A stretch of 48,143 nt of DNA. Origin: Acidobacteriota bacterium. Lineage in GTDB: Bacteria > Acidobacteriota > Terriglobia > Bryobacterales > Bryobacteraceae. The stretch is taken from positions 1 through 48,143 of the forward strand of contig JAFLBB010000028.1 of assembly GCA_017304135.1 (NCBI GenBank), written 5' to 3'. A program made the position numbers and the translations under genes. Positions 41,528 to 48,143 of this stretch are shown here, one piece after another; within the stretch, counting starts at the first letter, position 1; every line of letters starts with the position of its first letter. The notes beneath the pieces are model-generated. The model saw only the letters and a program-made list of their open reading frames with translations. It did not search any database and was not told where the DNA came from.

Positions 41528-42183
41528 AGGACCTCGTGGTGAAGCACTGGCGCTGGAAGCTGATGTCCCTGGCGCTTGCGGTCATGCTGTGGTTGTCCAC
41601 GGCGGGTGAACCGGAGAGCGGCACCTCGCTTTCCGTGCCAGTGTTCTACCAGAACATGCCGCGTGAGTGGGAGATCAGCTCGTCGGTGATCGACCGGGTG
41701 CGGCTGGAGGTGCACGGTCCTGCCAGTAAGCTATCGCAGCATGCCATGGCTGACGCCGCCGTGATGGTGGACCTCGGCGTGGTGAAGCGTCCGGGCGAGA
41801 TCACCATCCCGCTGGATGGCGCGGCGATCGCCCTGCCCTCCGGCGTGCATGTCGACCGGGTGATGCCGCCCCAGGTCCGCCTGCGCTTTGAGAAACGGCT
41901 GGTGAAAGAGATCCCGGTGCAGGCGCGCGTCGCAGCCCAGCCGCCGGCAGGCTACGAGGTGGTGTCGCTTCGCGTGACGCCCGCGTCGGTCCAGGTGGAG
42001 GGACCGGAAAGCAGCGTTGAGGCGATGACCGCGGCCGAAACCGACGATCTTGACCTGAGTGGGGTGACGGGGAAGGAGTCGATGCCGTCCCATGCTTCAT
42101 TGGACGATCCGATGGTGCGGTTCGTAAAGGGTTCGCGGGTGATGGTGGAGGTAGAGGTCAGGAAAGCCGGCGGCGGTCAGTGA
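41524..42183 (+). CDS. cdaR: YbbR-domain regulator of CdaA
   Basis: A 219-residue protein anchored by an N-terminal helix (KLMSLALAVMLWLSTAG, about 12-28) with YbbR-type beta domains outside (FYQNMPREWEIS, VRLEVHGPASKLSQ, RLVKEIPVQARVAAQPPAGY, VQVEGPESSVEAM). In Firmicutes CdaR binds and adjusts CdaA activity; the same role is inferred from gene order. Shorter than Bacillus CdaR, with two rather than four domains. Translationally coupled to cdaA (ATGA) and 12 bp before glmM. Confidence 0.87.
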   Translation: MKDLVVKHWRWKLMSLALAVMLWLSTAGEPESGTSLSVPVFYQNMPREWEISSSVIDRVRLEVHGPASKLSQHAMADAAVMVDLGVVKRPGEITIPLDGAAIALPSGVHVDRVMPPQVRLRFEKRLVKEIPVQARVAAQPPAGYEVVSLRVTPASVQVEGPESSVEAMTAAETDDLDLSGVTGKESMPSHASLDDPMVRFVKGSRVMVEVEVRKAGGGQ

Positions 42184-42195
42184 ATCGGAGGAATG

Positions 42196-43566
42196 ATGGC
42201 CAGACAATTGTTCGGGACGGACGGCATCCGTGGGGTGGCGGGCGAATACCCGCTCGACCGGAAGACGGTGTATGCGGTGGGGCGGGCCTTGGGGCGCTGG
42301 TCGAACCGGCATGCGGTGGAGGGGGGCGGGGCTGAGGTCGTCATTGGAATTGACACCCGAGAAAGCGGTCCCTGGATTGCCCGGCTGCTGGCGGCAGCGC
42401 TGGCTGAGACGCGGGTGTCGACGCACTATGCCGGATTGATCACGACGCCGGGCGTGGCGTATCTGACGAAAACGGGGCCATTTGCCGCGGGCATTATGGT
42501 GTCGGCGTCGCACAATCCCTATCAGGACAACGGCATCAAGGTGTTCGGCCACAGCGGATACAAACTGCCCGATGTCGAAGAGCATGCCATCGAAGAGATG
42601 ATCTTCGCGCTTCTTGCGGAAGGCATTGCGGAGTCCGAACAGGAGTTGGCGGTCGAGGGCGCGCTGGACGAAACCTACCTGGAGCATCTGGCCTCGACAT
42701 TGCCGCAGGGCGCGCGGGTTGACGGGCGGGCGCTTCGTATCGTTCTCGATTGTGGTAACGGCGCTGCGAGCCAGTTGGCGCCAGCGCTGTTTCGCAAGCT
42801 GGGCGCCGAGGTGGATGCCCGGTTTGTGCAGCCGGATGGCCGCAATATCAATCTCGATTGCGGGGCGCTGCACGTGGACAGCCTGGCGCGAATCGTGAGG
42901 GAAACCGGAGCGGATTTGGGGTTCGCCTTCGACGGTGACGCCGACCGGTGCATCGCTGCCGGCGCTTCGGGCCGCGTGGTGGACGGGGATATGATGCTGA
43001 TGGTCTGCGGCCGGCGGATGAAAGTGGCTGGCCGCCTGGCGGCCGGGGATGGAACGCCGACCATAGTGGCCACGGTGATGTCGAACCTGGGCCTTGAGAA
43101 GCTGTGCGCGCGCGAGGGAATCCGGCTGGTGCGGACGCCCGTCGGCGACAAGTATGTGCTGGAGGAAATGATCCGGAGAGGCGCGCACGTGGGCGGGGAG
43201 CAAAGCGGCCACGTGATCTTCCACGACCATGCGACCACGGGCGATGGCATGCTGACGGCGATTCGAGTGGTTGAGGCTGTGGTGGAATCCGGTCAGTCGC
43301 TGGACGAATTGACGGCGGATTTCATCAGCTTTCCGCAGACATTGAAGAAGGTGCAGGTGCGCTCGAAGCCTTCCCTGGAAGAGATTCCGTCCATCGCGAG
43401 CGAAATCGAGAAAGCGGAGCGCGAACTCGGCGACGAAGGCCGGATCGTGGTGCGCTACTCCGGCACGGAGCCTGTGGCGCGGGTGATGATCGAGGGGCCA
43501 TCGCAGGGTGTCATTGAAGCGCATGCCGACCGCATCATCAATGCGATTCGCGCTGAGTTGGGATAG
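42196..43566 (+). CDS. glmM: Phosphoglucosamine mutase
   Basis: Converts glucosamine-6-phosphate to glucosamine-1-phosphate for UDP-GlcNAc, feeding peptidoglycan and lipid A (lpxA in this window uses that product). The phosphoserine loop is VSASHNP with Ser105, the metal loop is AFDGDADRC, the sugar-binding GGEQSGHVIF is present, and the phosphate-site loop is RYSGTEPVARVM. I prefer the second ATG (42196): GGAGG at 42187-42191 is too close to the ATG at 42193. 456 residues, normal. In Firmicutes GlmM also dampens CdaA, and the conserved operon suggests the same here. Confidence 0.96.
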   Translation: MARQLFGTDGIRGVAGEYPLDRKTVYAVGRALGRWSNRHAVEGGGAEVVIGIDTRESGPWIARLLAAALAETRVSTHYAGLITTPGVAYLTKTGPFAAGIMVSASHNPYQDNGIKVFGHSGYKLPDVEEHAIEEMIFALLAEGIAESEQELAVEGALDETYLEHLASTLPQGARVDGRALRIVLDCGNGAASQLAPALFRKLGAEVDARFVQPDGRNINLDCGALHVDSLARIVRETGADLGFAFDGDADRCIAAGASGRVVDGDMMLMVCGRRMKVAGRLAAGDGTPTIVATVMSNLGLEKLCAREGIRLVRTPVGDKYVLEEMIRRGAHVGGEQSGHVIFHDHATTGDGMLTAIRVVEAVVESGQSLDELTADFISFPQTLKKVQVRSKPSLEEIPSIASEIEKAERELGDEGRIVVRYSGTEPVARVMIEGPSQGVIEAHADRIINAIRAELG

Positions 43567-43575
43567 GGTGATCGC

Positions 43576-44460
43576 ATGTTGCGACTGCTGACTGTGCTGG
43601 CGCTGACGCTGGCGGCTTACGGACAGGACTCTCGCGACGTGGCCTATGGACCGCATCCGCGCAACGTGCTGGACTTCTATCGCGCGCCCTTGAACGGACC
43701 CTCGCCGGTTGTGGTGTTCATTCACGGCGGCGGGTTCGTGAATGGGAGCAAGGCGCAACTGAACGCAGGCATGCGAGACCGGTTGCTCCAGGCCGGCATC
43801 TCCGTGGCGGCGATCAACTACCGCTACGCGACGCAGGCCTCGTTCCCCGCGCCGATGATGGATGGAGTGCGGGCGATCCAGTTTCTGCGCTGGAAGGCGA
43901 AGGAGTGGGATATCGACAAGGGCCGGATCGCGGCCATGGGCGGTTCAGCGGGGGCGTGCATGTCGTTGTGGATCGGCTATCACGACGATTTCGCGAACCC
44001 GAAGTCGGAGGATCCCGTGGAGCGAGAGTCGTCGCGGCTGTCGGCGATGGCGGTGAACGGAGCGCAGACTACGCTCGATCCGGAGGTGCTGTCGGAGTTG
44101 ATCTCGCCGGCAGCGGCGCGGCATCCTTCGGGCCCCCCTTTCTTCGGGATTCCGCAAGGGGAGAGCGGGACGCCCCGGGCGCGCGAGGTGTACCGGTTGG
44201 CGTCGCCGGTGACCTACCTGACCCGGGATGATCCCCCGGCGTGGCTGTATTATGACGAGCCGGACGTGGATGTGCCGGCGAACGCGCGTCCGGGCACGGG
44301 GATTCACCATCCCCGCTTCGGGCGGTATTTGCGGGAGCGGTGCCAGCCGTTGGGGCTCACGTGCGAGGTGCGGCTGGCCACCGACTACCAGGACACGAGG
44401 GGGGCCGGGTTGGAACAGTTCGAGTTTCTCCGGCGGCATCTGCTCGGCGAGCGGCGGTGA
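43576..44460 (+). CDS. Secreted alpha/beta hydrolase (HSL/BD-FAE-like esterase)
   Basis: A 294-residue exported esterase with signal MLRLLTVLALTLAAYG. The oxyanion HGGG is at 50-53 (FIHGGGFVNGS), the nucleophile elbow GGSAG has Ser124, and INYRYATQASFPAP and GRIAAMGG fit the fold. The catalytic acid and histidine are probably in DVDVPANARPG and GIHHPRFG. Acts on a short-chain ester of unknown type. 9 bp after glmM, so it may be read through from that operon. Confidence 0.87.
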   Translation: MLRLLTVLALTLAAYGQDSRDVAYGPHPRNVLDFYRAPLNGPSPVVVFIHGGGFVNGSKAQLNAGMRDRLLQAGISVAAINYRYATQASFPAPMMDGVRAIQFLRWKAKEWDIDKGRIAAMGGSAGACMSLWIGYHDDFANPKSEDPVERESSRLSAMAVNGAQTTLDPEVLSELISPAAARHPSGPPFFGIPQGESGTPRAREVYRLASPVTYLTRDDPPAWLYYDEPDVDVPANARPGTGIHHPRFGRYLRERCQPLGLTCEVRLATDYQDTRGAGLEQFEFLRRHLLGERR

Positions 44461-44512
44461 GCGCAGGTGGGGCGGCGTGACCACGGTGGCGGCCACTCGA
44501 TACACTGGTGTC

Positions 44513-45013
44513 ATGAGAACTCTACTGGGATTGTGCGTCTTCGCCATGCTGCTGAGCGCTGAAACGGCGGGCGGTTTGAAGTGGACGGCTCCGGCGGGAT
44601 GGAAGGCGCAACCGGAGCGTCCCATGCGCGCCGCGACCTATTCGGTTCCGAAAACGGCCGGCGATGCCGAGGATGGTGAGTGTGCGGTGTTTTACTTTGG
44701 GGCGGGCCAGGGCGGAGGCGTGCAAGCGAACATTGATCGCTGGTATGGGCAGTTCGAGAGCACGGCCAAGCCTCCAGCGCCGCGGGCAGGCAAGGCCGGG
44801 AAGTACAAGGTGACCTATGTGGAGCACTCGGGCGCCTACAAATCGGGCGGACCGATGATGGGGGCTCCGGCGGCCAAGAAGCCCGGGTTTCAACTGCTGG
44901 GCGCGATTGTGGAGGGACCGCAGGGAAGCGTCTTCTACAAATTAACCGGGCCCAGTAAAACCGTTTCGGCGGCGAAAGCGGCGTTCGAGAAGATGATCGC
45001 CGGCATCCAGTAG
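44513..45013 (+). CDS. Small secreted protein, unknown family
   Basis: A 166-residue exported protein with signal MRTLLGLCVFAMLLSA. The mature part (GLKWTAPAGWKAQPERPMRA, EDGECAVFYFGAGQGG, NIDRWYGQFES, VEHSGAYKSGGPMM, FYKLTGPSKTVSAAKAAFEK) has the layout seen in small PsbP-like/secreted stress proteins: a beta-rich core and a final helix. The start at 44513 gives a clean signal peptide. I cannot name the family. Confidence 0.75.
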   Translation: MRTLLGLCVFAMLLSAETAGGLKWTAPAGWKAQPERPMRAATYSVPKTAGDAEDGECAVFYFGAGQGGGVQANIDRWYGQFESTAKPPAPRAGKAGKYKVTYVEHSGAYKSGGPMMGAPAAKKPGFQLLGAIVEGPQGSVFYKLTGPSKTVSAAKAAFEKMIAGIQ

Positions 45014-45043
45014 CCATCGCGCCGCTGAACCAGGAGTTCGACC

Positions 45044-46243
45044 ATGCGTTTCACAACCATACTTGTGCTGTGTGCAATTCCGCTCTTGGCCGCTGACTGG
45101 CCACAGTGGAGAGGCCCGAACCGCGACGGCATCTCGCCTGAAACCGGACTGCTGAAGCAGTGGCCGCAAGGTGGTCCGAAACTGGTGTGGAAGGCGGCGG
45201 GGCTTGGGGAAGGCTATTCCTCGTTTTCCGTGAGTAGCGGCCGGCTGTTCACGCAGGGGCAGCGGGCGGGCGTGCAGTACGTCATGGCGTTCGATGTCGC
45301 CAGCGGGAAGAAGCAGTGGGAAGTGGCCAACGGCCAAGCCTATGAAGAACGCCGTGGCAACGGACCCCGCGGCGCACCCACCGTGGATGGCGACCGTGTC
45401 TATGCACTCGCGGCAGACGGTTCCCTGGTGTGTTTGGAGGCGGCGACGGGGAAGAAGCTATGGGGCTTCAATATCGTGTCGCGCTATGGTGGCGAGGTGC
45501 CGCACTGGGGCATCAGCGAGTCGCCTCTCGTGGATGGGACGCGGCTGATCGTGCAGCCAGGCGGATCGGGCGCCTCCATCGTGGCGCTGGACAAGTTGTC
45601 GGGGAAAGAGGTGTGGAAGTCTCCCGGCGATCCGGCGGCTTACTCAAGCGCCATTCTGGCCCAGGTGGGCGGCATCAAACAGTTGCTGCACTTCACATCG
45701 GATGCGGCCGTGGGCTTGCGGGCCGACAACGGTGAACGGCTGTGGCGCTATACGCAGGTGTCAAATCGCACGGCGAATGTCGCTACGCCGATTTACCGCA
45801 ACGGCCATGCCTTTTTCTCATCCGACTATGGCACCGGCGCGGCGCTGCTGAAGTTGGACGCAGACGCTTCCGGCAAGCGTGCGCAGGAGGTCTACTTCAC
45901 TCGCGAGATGCGGAACCACTATTCGAGTTCGGTGCTCGTAGGGCAGCATTTGTACGGCTTTTCGAGTTCTGTCCTGACGGCGATGAAGTTTGACGACGGC
46001 AGTGTTGCCTGGCGCGACCGCAGCGTGGGGAAGGGGACCGTCATTTTCGCCGACGGGATGCTCTACTGCCAAGGGGAAAACGGAACGATCGCTCTGGTTG
46101 AGGCGACGCCTGCCGGGTACAAGGAAGTTTCCCGGTTCTCAATCTCGATTGGAGGATACCCGCTGTGGACGCTTCCAGTGATTGCGAACGGACAGTTGTA
46201 CGTTCGTGATCAGGACACGCTGTATCGCTACGCCGTGAAGTAG
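45044..46243 (+). CDS. Secreted PQQ-like beta-propeller protein
   Basis: A 399-residue exported propeller with signal MRFTTILVLCAIPLLA and the DWPQWRGPNRDGIS motif directly after it, typical of planctomycete/acidobacterial secreted propellers. Repeated blades contain VMAFDVASGKKQWEV, VYALAADGSLVCLEAATGK, IVALDKLSGKEVWKSPG, GLRADNGERLWRYTQ and LTAMKFDDGSVAWRDRS. No dehydrogenase calcium or PQQ ligands were identified, so a structural or binding role is as likely as an enzyme role. Confidence 0.9.
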   Translation: MRFTTILVLCAIPLLAADWPQWRGPNRDGISPETGLLKQWPQGGPKLVWKAAGLGEGYSSFSVSSGRLFTQGQRAGVQYVMAFDVASGKKQWEVANGQAYEERRGNGPRGAPTVDGDRVYALAADGSLVCLEAATGKKLWGFNIVSRYGGEVPHWGISESPLVDGTRLIVQPGGSGASIVALDKLSGKEVWKSPGDPAAYSSAILAQVGGIKQLLHFTSDAAVGLRADNGERLWRYTQVSNRTANVATPIYRNGHAFFSSDYGTGAALLKLDADASGKRAQEVYFTREMRNHYSSSVLVGQHLYGFSSSVLTAMKFDDGSVAWRDRSVGKGTVIFADGMLYCQGENGTIALVEATPAGYKEVSRFSISIGGYPLWTLPVIANGQLYVRDQDTLYRYAVK

Positions 46244-46558
46244 ATCTGGCAAGGCGAGTATTCCGCGCGCAGCGCTCAGGGGGAGCGGTGTGTGCAGAGA
46301 CACGAAAGGGGCGGGTCACTGATCGCAACACTGGAAGGACACCGTGGAGACGCCATCGTGGACGCATCAAATGCGCTGGCCGTTCCTGGCCTCAATTTCC
46401 GGTCGTGCGCGGGTCCTTACAACACCAGCTTGGGATAGTTACCGCCCCCTTGAAAGCCCGGTTCTATGTTTCCTGGCCTCCTTTTCACCCTCATTGTGGA
46501 CCCGCTTCATGGATCTGTCAATAGGAAAAGAGCGAAGCGCGAATGTGTGCAAAATGCC
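46244..46558. other. 315-bp intergenic region, nothing recognised
   Basis: Lies between the convergent propeller and LamG genes. The open frames crossing it lack coding character (rich in Ser/Arg/Trp without periodic pattern). Less GC-rich than the surroundings, with no clear stem-loop plus T-run. No RNA gene seen. Confidence 0.4.
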
Positions 46559-47206
46559 TTATTTATTGGGCTCGCCGGTGATGGTGACGTTGCGGAACGA
46601 GCCCATGTCGAAGAAACTGCCGATGCCGAATTTGCCCGCCCCAAGGCTGAGGTCGACGGCGCGCATCGAAGGGGAAGTTTTGCCGTCGACATAGACCTCG
46701 ACAAGCCCCTTTGTGGAGTCGTACACAAGGCGGACTTTGTGCCAGTTCTCATCCGGCAGAGTGGCCGGACCGGGTCGGGGTGAGATGCGCACACGCTCGC
46801 CGCCGTAGACGTGAAAGATGCCGTTGTGCACCACCTGCTCGGCGGCCGAGTCGACCGAGAGGTGGGCGTAGTTGAAGTGGTCGGGATCCTGCCAGGCATA
46901 GGCGATCATGAGCGAGGTATGGCGATTGCGGAGCGCGGCGGGTTCCTTCTTCATTTCGAGTTCAATGACTCCGCGGACGAAATCCGGCGTTTGCGCGACG
47001 GCGAACTGTGCAGGCCGCCGCGGTTGCAGTGCAGGGCGAGGGACGAGAAGCTCCAAAACAGGAATGGGCGAACTTGTATCGAGCTTCCAATCGGCCGCGA
47101 GGGGAACGCGCCACGTAAGGCCGAAGGCATCCATGGACTCGGCGGGCTTGGTTTGCGCGGGGGCAGCGAGGGCGGCGAGCAGAAGGGCCGGCAGCAGGCG
47201 GTTCAT
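46559..47206 (-). CDS. Secreted LamG/concanavalin-like domain protein
   Basis: A 215-residue exported protein with signal MNRLLPALLLAALAAPAQ. The rest is one beta-sandwich of the laminin-G-3/DUF1080 type: RGVIELEMKKEP, IAYAWQDPDHFNYAHLSVDS, NWHKVRLVYDSTKGLVEVYV, FGIGSFFDMGSFRNVTITG. The W-H-K-V-R-L and D-G-K strands are the clearest marks. Probably carbohydrate-binding; not a recognised enzyme. Confidence 0.8.
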   Translation of the reverse strand: MNRLLPALLLAALAAPAQTKPAESMDAFGLTWRVPLAADWKLDTSSPIPVLELLVPRPALQPRRPAQFAVAQTPDFVRGVIELEMKKEPAALRNRHTSLMIAYAWQDPDHFNYAHLSVDSAAEQVVHNGIFHVYGGERVRISPRPGPATLPDENWHKVRLVYDSTKGLVEVYVDGKTSPSMRAVDLSLGAGKFGIGSFFDMGSFRNVTITGEPNK

Positions 47207-47253
47207 GGTCCCAGGATAGCGAGCGCATGGCGCCGGGGCCGGCGCTGACCGGC

Positions 47254-48012
47254 TCAGAGCTGGTCGATGTAGTCGACGACGCCGTTCTTGTGGAAGGTAA
47301 GCTGGTGGCCGCTGAGGAACTTGCGGTAGCGCTCCTCCTCGGCGGCGTAGGCGCGGCGGGACTGCTCGGTGTCGCCTTCAAAGAGCACGACGTCGATGGC
47401 CGTTCCGGGGTGGATGGTGCGCGAGAGCAGTTGGCGAAATTCGAAGTCGGCGTAGGGCAGGGAGTAGCCGATGAAGACGATCCGGCGGGCTTCGCGAAGT
47501 TCCACCCCGGCGTTTTGCCAGACGAGCTTGATTTGGAAGTTGCTCAGGTCCTTGAGGAACGTGGGCATGACGAGGGAGCCGCGGAGGGTGTTGGGCGTGC
47601 CGTTGCGCTGGCAGTGGCGGCAGTTCTCGCGGCCGATGCGGTCGAGGAAACGGAGCTTGGGGCCGAAGCCGACGAACAGGCGCTGGCAGTTGGGGCATTG
47701 GAGCCAGTTCATGGAGCCGTGGAGTTTGAGGAGCTTCACGTTGAAGCCCTTGCAGCCGAGGCTCCAGAGGCCGGCGCGGACGCGAGTGTCGGCGGGGTTG
47801 AGCGAGGAAATGTAGCAGCAGTAGTCGACGACGCCGAAGGGGTCGTAGTCGCCTCGGTCCGGGTTGTCTTCAAGGAGCGCGTTGTGGAGCGCGTTGTCCA
47901 GGAGGATGTCCCAGTTGAGGGAGATGATCGAGAGCGGATCATAGCGCTTGGAGTGTTCCGAGGTGGTGCCCTGGCGGGCGAGTTCACCACGGCGGGCGGC
48001 GATGCGGACCAC
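47254..48012 (-). CDS. SIR2-family (sirtuin-like) protein, 3' part
   Basis: A 252-residue open frame of a larger protein. Sirtuin-type motifs: ISLNWDILLDNALHNALLE (NAD-pocket side), LLKLHGSMNWLQCPNC (catalytic-type histidine and the first two zinc cysteines), NCRHC (second zinc pair) and IVFIGYSLPYADFEFRQLL. The zinc ribbon spans about residues 104-136. Bacterial SIR2 proteins of this build include NAD-consuming defence effectors and plain deacetylases, and the family member cannot be told without its N-terminus. The N-terminal part continues in another frame (48013-48143) and off the window. GTG at 48012 is only the first possible start. Confidence 0.8.
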   Translation of the reverse strand: MVRIAARRGELARQGTTSEHSKRYDPLSIISLNWDILLDNALHNALLEDNPDRGDYDPFGVVDYCCYISSLNPADTRVRAGLWSLGCKGFNVKLLKLHGSMNWLQCPNCQRLFVGFGPKLRFLDRIGRENCRHCQRNGTPNTLRGSLVMPTFLKDLSNFQIKLVWQNAGVELREARRIVFIGYSLPYADFEFRQLLSRTIHPGTAIDVVLFEGDTEQSRRAYAAEEERYRKFLSGHQLTFHKNGVVDYIDQL

Positions 48013-48143
48013 GTGTTGGGCGAACTGGCGAATGTAAGCGGCGGAACGAGGAAACGCAGCTCTGTCTCGCTCTCGCGAAACAACAGGGGGTCGTACAGCG
48101 CGCGGCCGCCCGGCAGGTTGAGGTACTCCGCCGCACCCGCGTG
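48013..48143 (-). other. N-terminal SIR2 coding in a shifted frame, running off the window
   Basis: Reading the minus strand from 48143 in frame gives AEYLNLPGGRALYDPLLFRE and SETELRF, natural-looking protein, after which the coding character moves to the other frame (RSAAYIRQFAQHVVRIAARR). Adding a single base near 48045-48055, for example one more C in TTTCC, would join them as ELRF-P-RSAAYIRQF. Hence a one-base deletion in the contig end, or a real frameshift. Confidence 0.65.

Noticed and set aside
46288..46694. Short plus-strand frames before the LamG gene
   Set aside because: They cross a region without coding pattern and run antisense into the LamG gene.
1..48143. tRNA, rRNA, CRISPR arrays, insertion sequences, prophage
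   Set aside because: No cloverleaf-like, evenly spaced repeat, transposase or integrase sequence was recognised on either strand.

Overview
The window looks like one metagenome-style contig from a GC-rich, Gram-negative bacterium, most likely Acidobacteriota of the Bryobacterales/Solibacter group. The Gram-negative part rests on lpxA, lpxD, a TolC-type outer-membrane factor and an RND pump. The Acidobacteriota part rests on the mix of many small secreted proteins, a carboxypeptidase-regulatory-domain protein, a PQQ-type propeller whose mature end begins DWPQWRGPNRDG, NHL propellers, and a cdaA-cdaR-glmM operon. This placement is inference; there is no rRNA or other strong phylogenetic marker in the window.

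Layout. 0-6.4 kb, minus strand: lpxA followed by a TolC / RND permease / membrane-fusion efflux operon, whose last gene is broken by a 127-bp exact repeat at the contig start. 6.4-8.1 kb, plus strand: lpxD, head-to-head with lpxA, translationally coupled to a MobB-like P-loop protein. 8.0-11.5 kb: a secreted NHL propeller, a HupE/UreJ-2 membrane protein and an AAC(3)-family acetyltransferase. 11.5-17.3 kb: an orphan ECF-like sigma factor, a sugar-phosphate isomerase-like protein coupled to a secreted M14 peptidase, a small secreted protein and a secreted alpha/beta hydrolase. 17.3-24.2 kb: adenylate kinase, divergent from a tightly packed operon DUF2760 - atypical Hsp70 - thiL - O-methyltransferase - DUF4380-like protein. 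24.2-27.4 kb: 2-oxoacid dehydrogenase E1 alpha and beta, a DUF6968-like gene and a higBA toxin-antitoxin pair. 27.4-31.2 kb, minus strand: TetR - HlyD - ABC ATPase - ABC permease exporter operon with a palindromic operator candidate. 31.3-40.7 kb: secreted and periplasmic enzymes (regulatory-domain protein, bicupin, 2-hydroxyacid dehydrogenase, M20 amidohydrolase, DJ-1/PfpI, DapA-like lyase, an unrecognised secreted protein, a Tat-exported DUF362 protein). 40.7-43.6 kb: the c-di-AMP/cell-wall operon cdaA-cdaR-glmM. 43.6-48.1 kb: esterase, small secreted protein, PQQ propeller, LamG-like protein and a SIR2-family protein that is frameshifted and runs off the end.

Two large-scale features stand out. 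First, the plus strand is strongly C-rich on the left (about 1-11 kb) and strongly G-rich on the right (about 15-48 kb), whichever strand the genes are on. A C-to-G switch of this kind is what a replication origin, or the edge of an inverted segment, produces. No dnaA, dnaN or convincing DnaA-box cluster was seen. Second, both contig ends show assembly-type damage: the 127-bp repeat on the left and a one-base frameshift on the right.

No tRNA, rRNA, CRISPR array, insertion sequence or prophage was recognised. The best candidates for little-described biology are the DUF2760/Hsp70 operon, the MobB-like ATPase coupled to lpxD, and the lpxA-efflux operon with its unusual RND permease.
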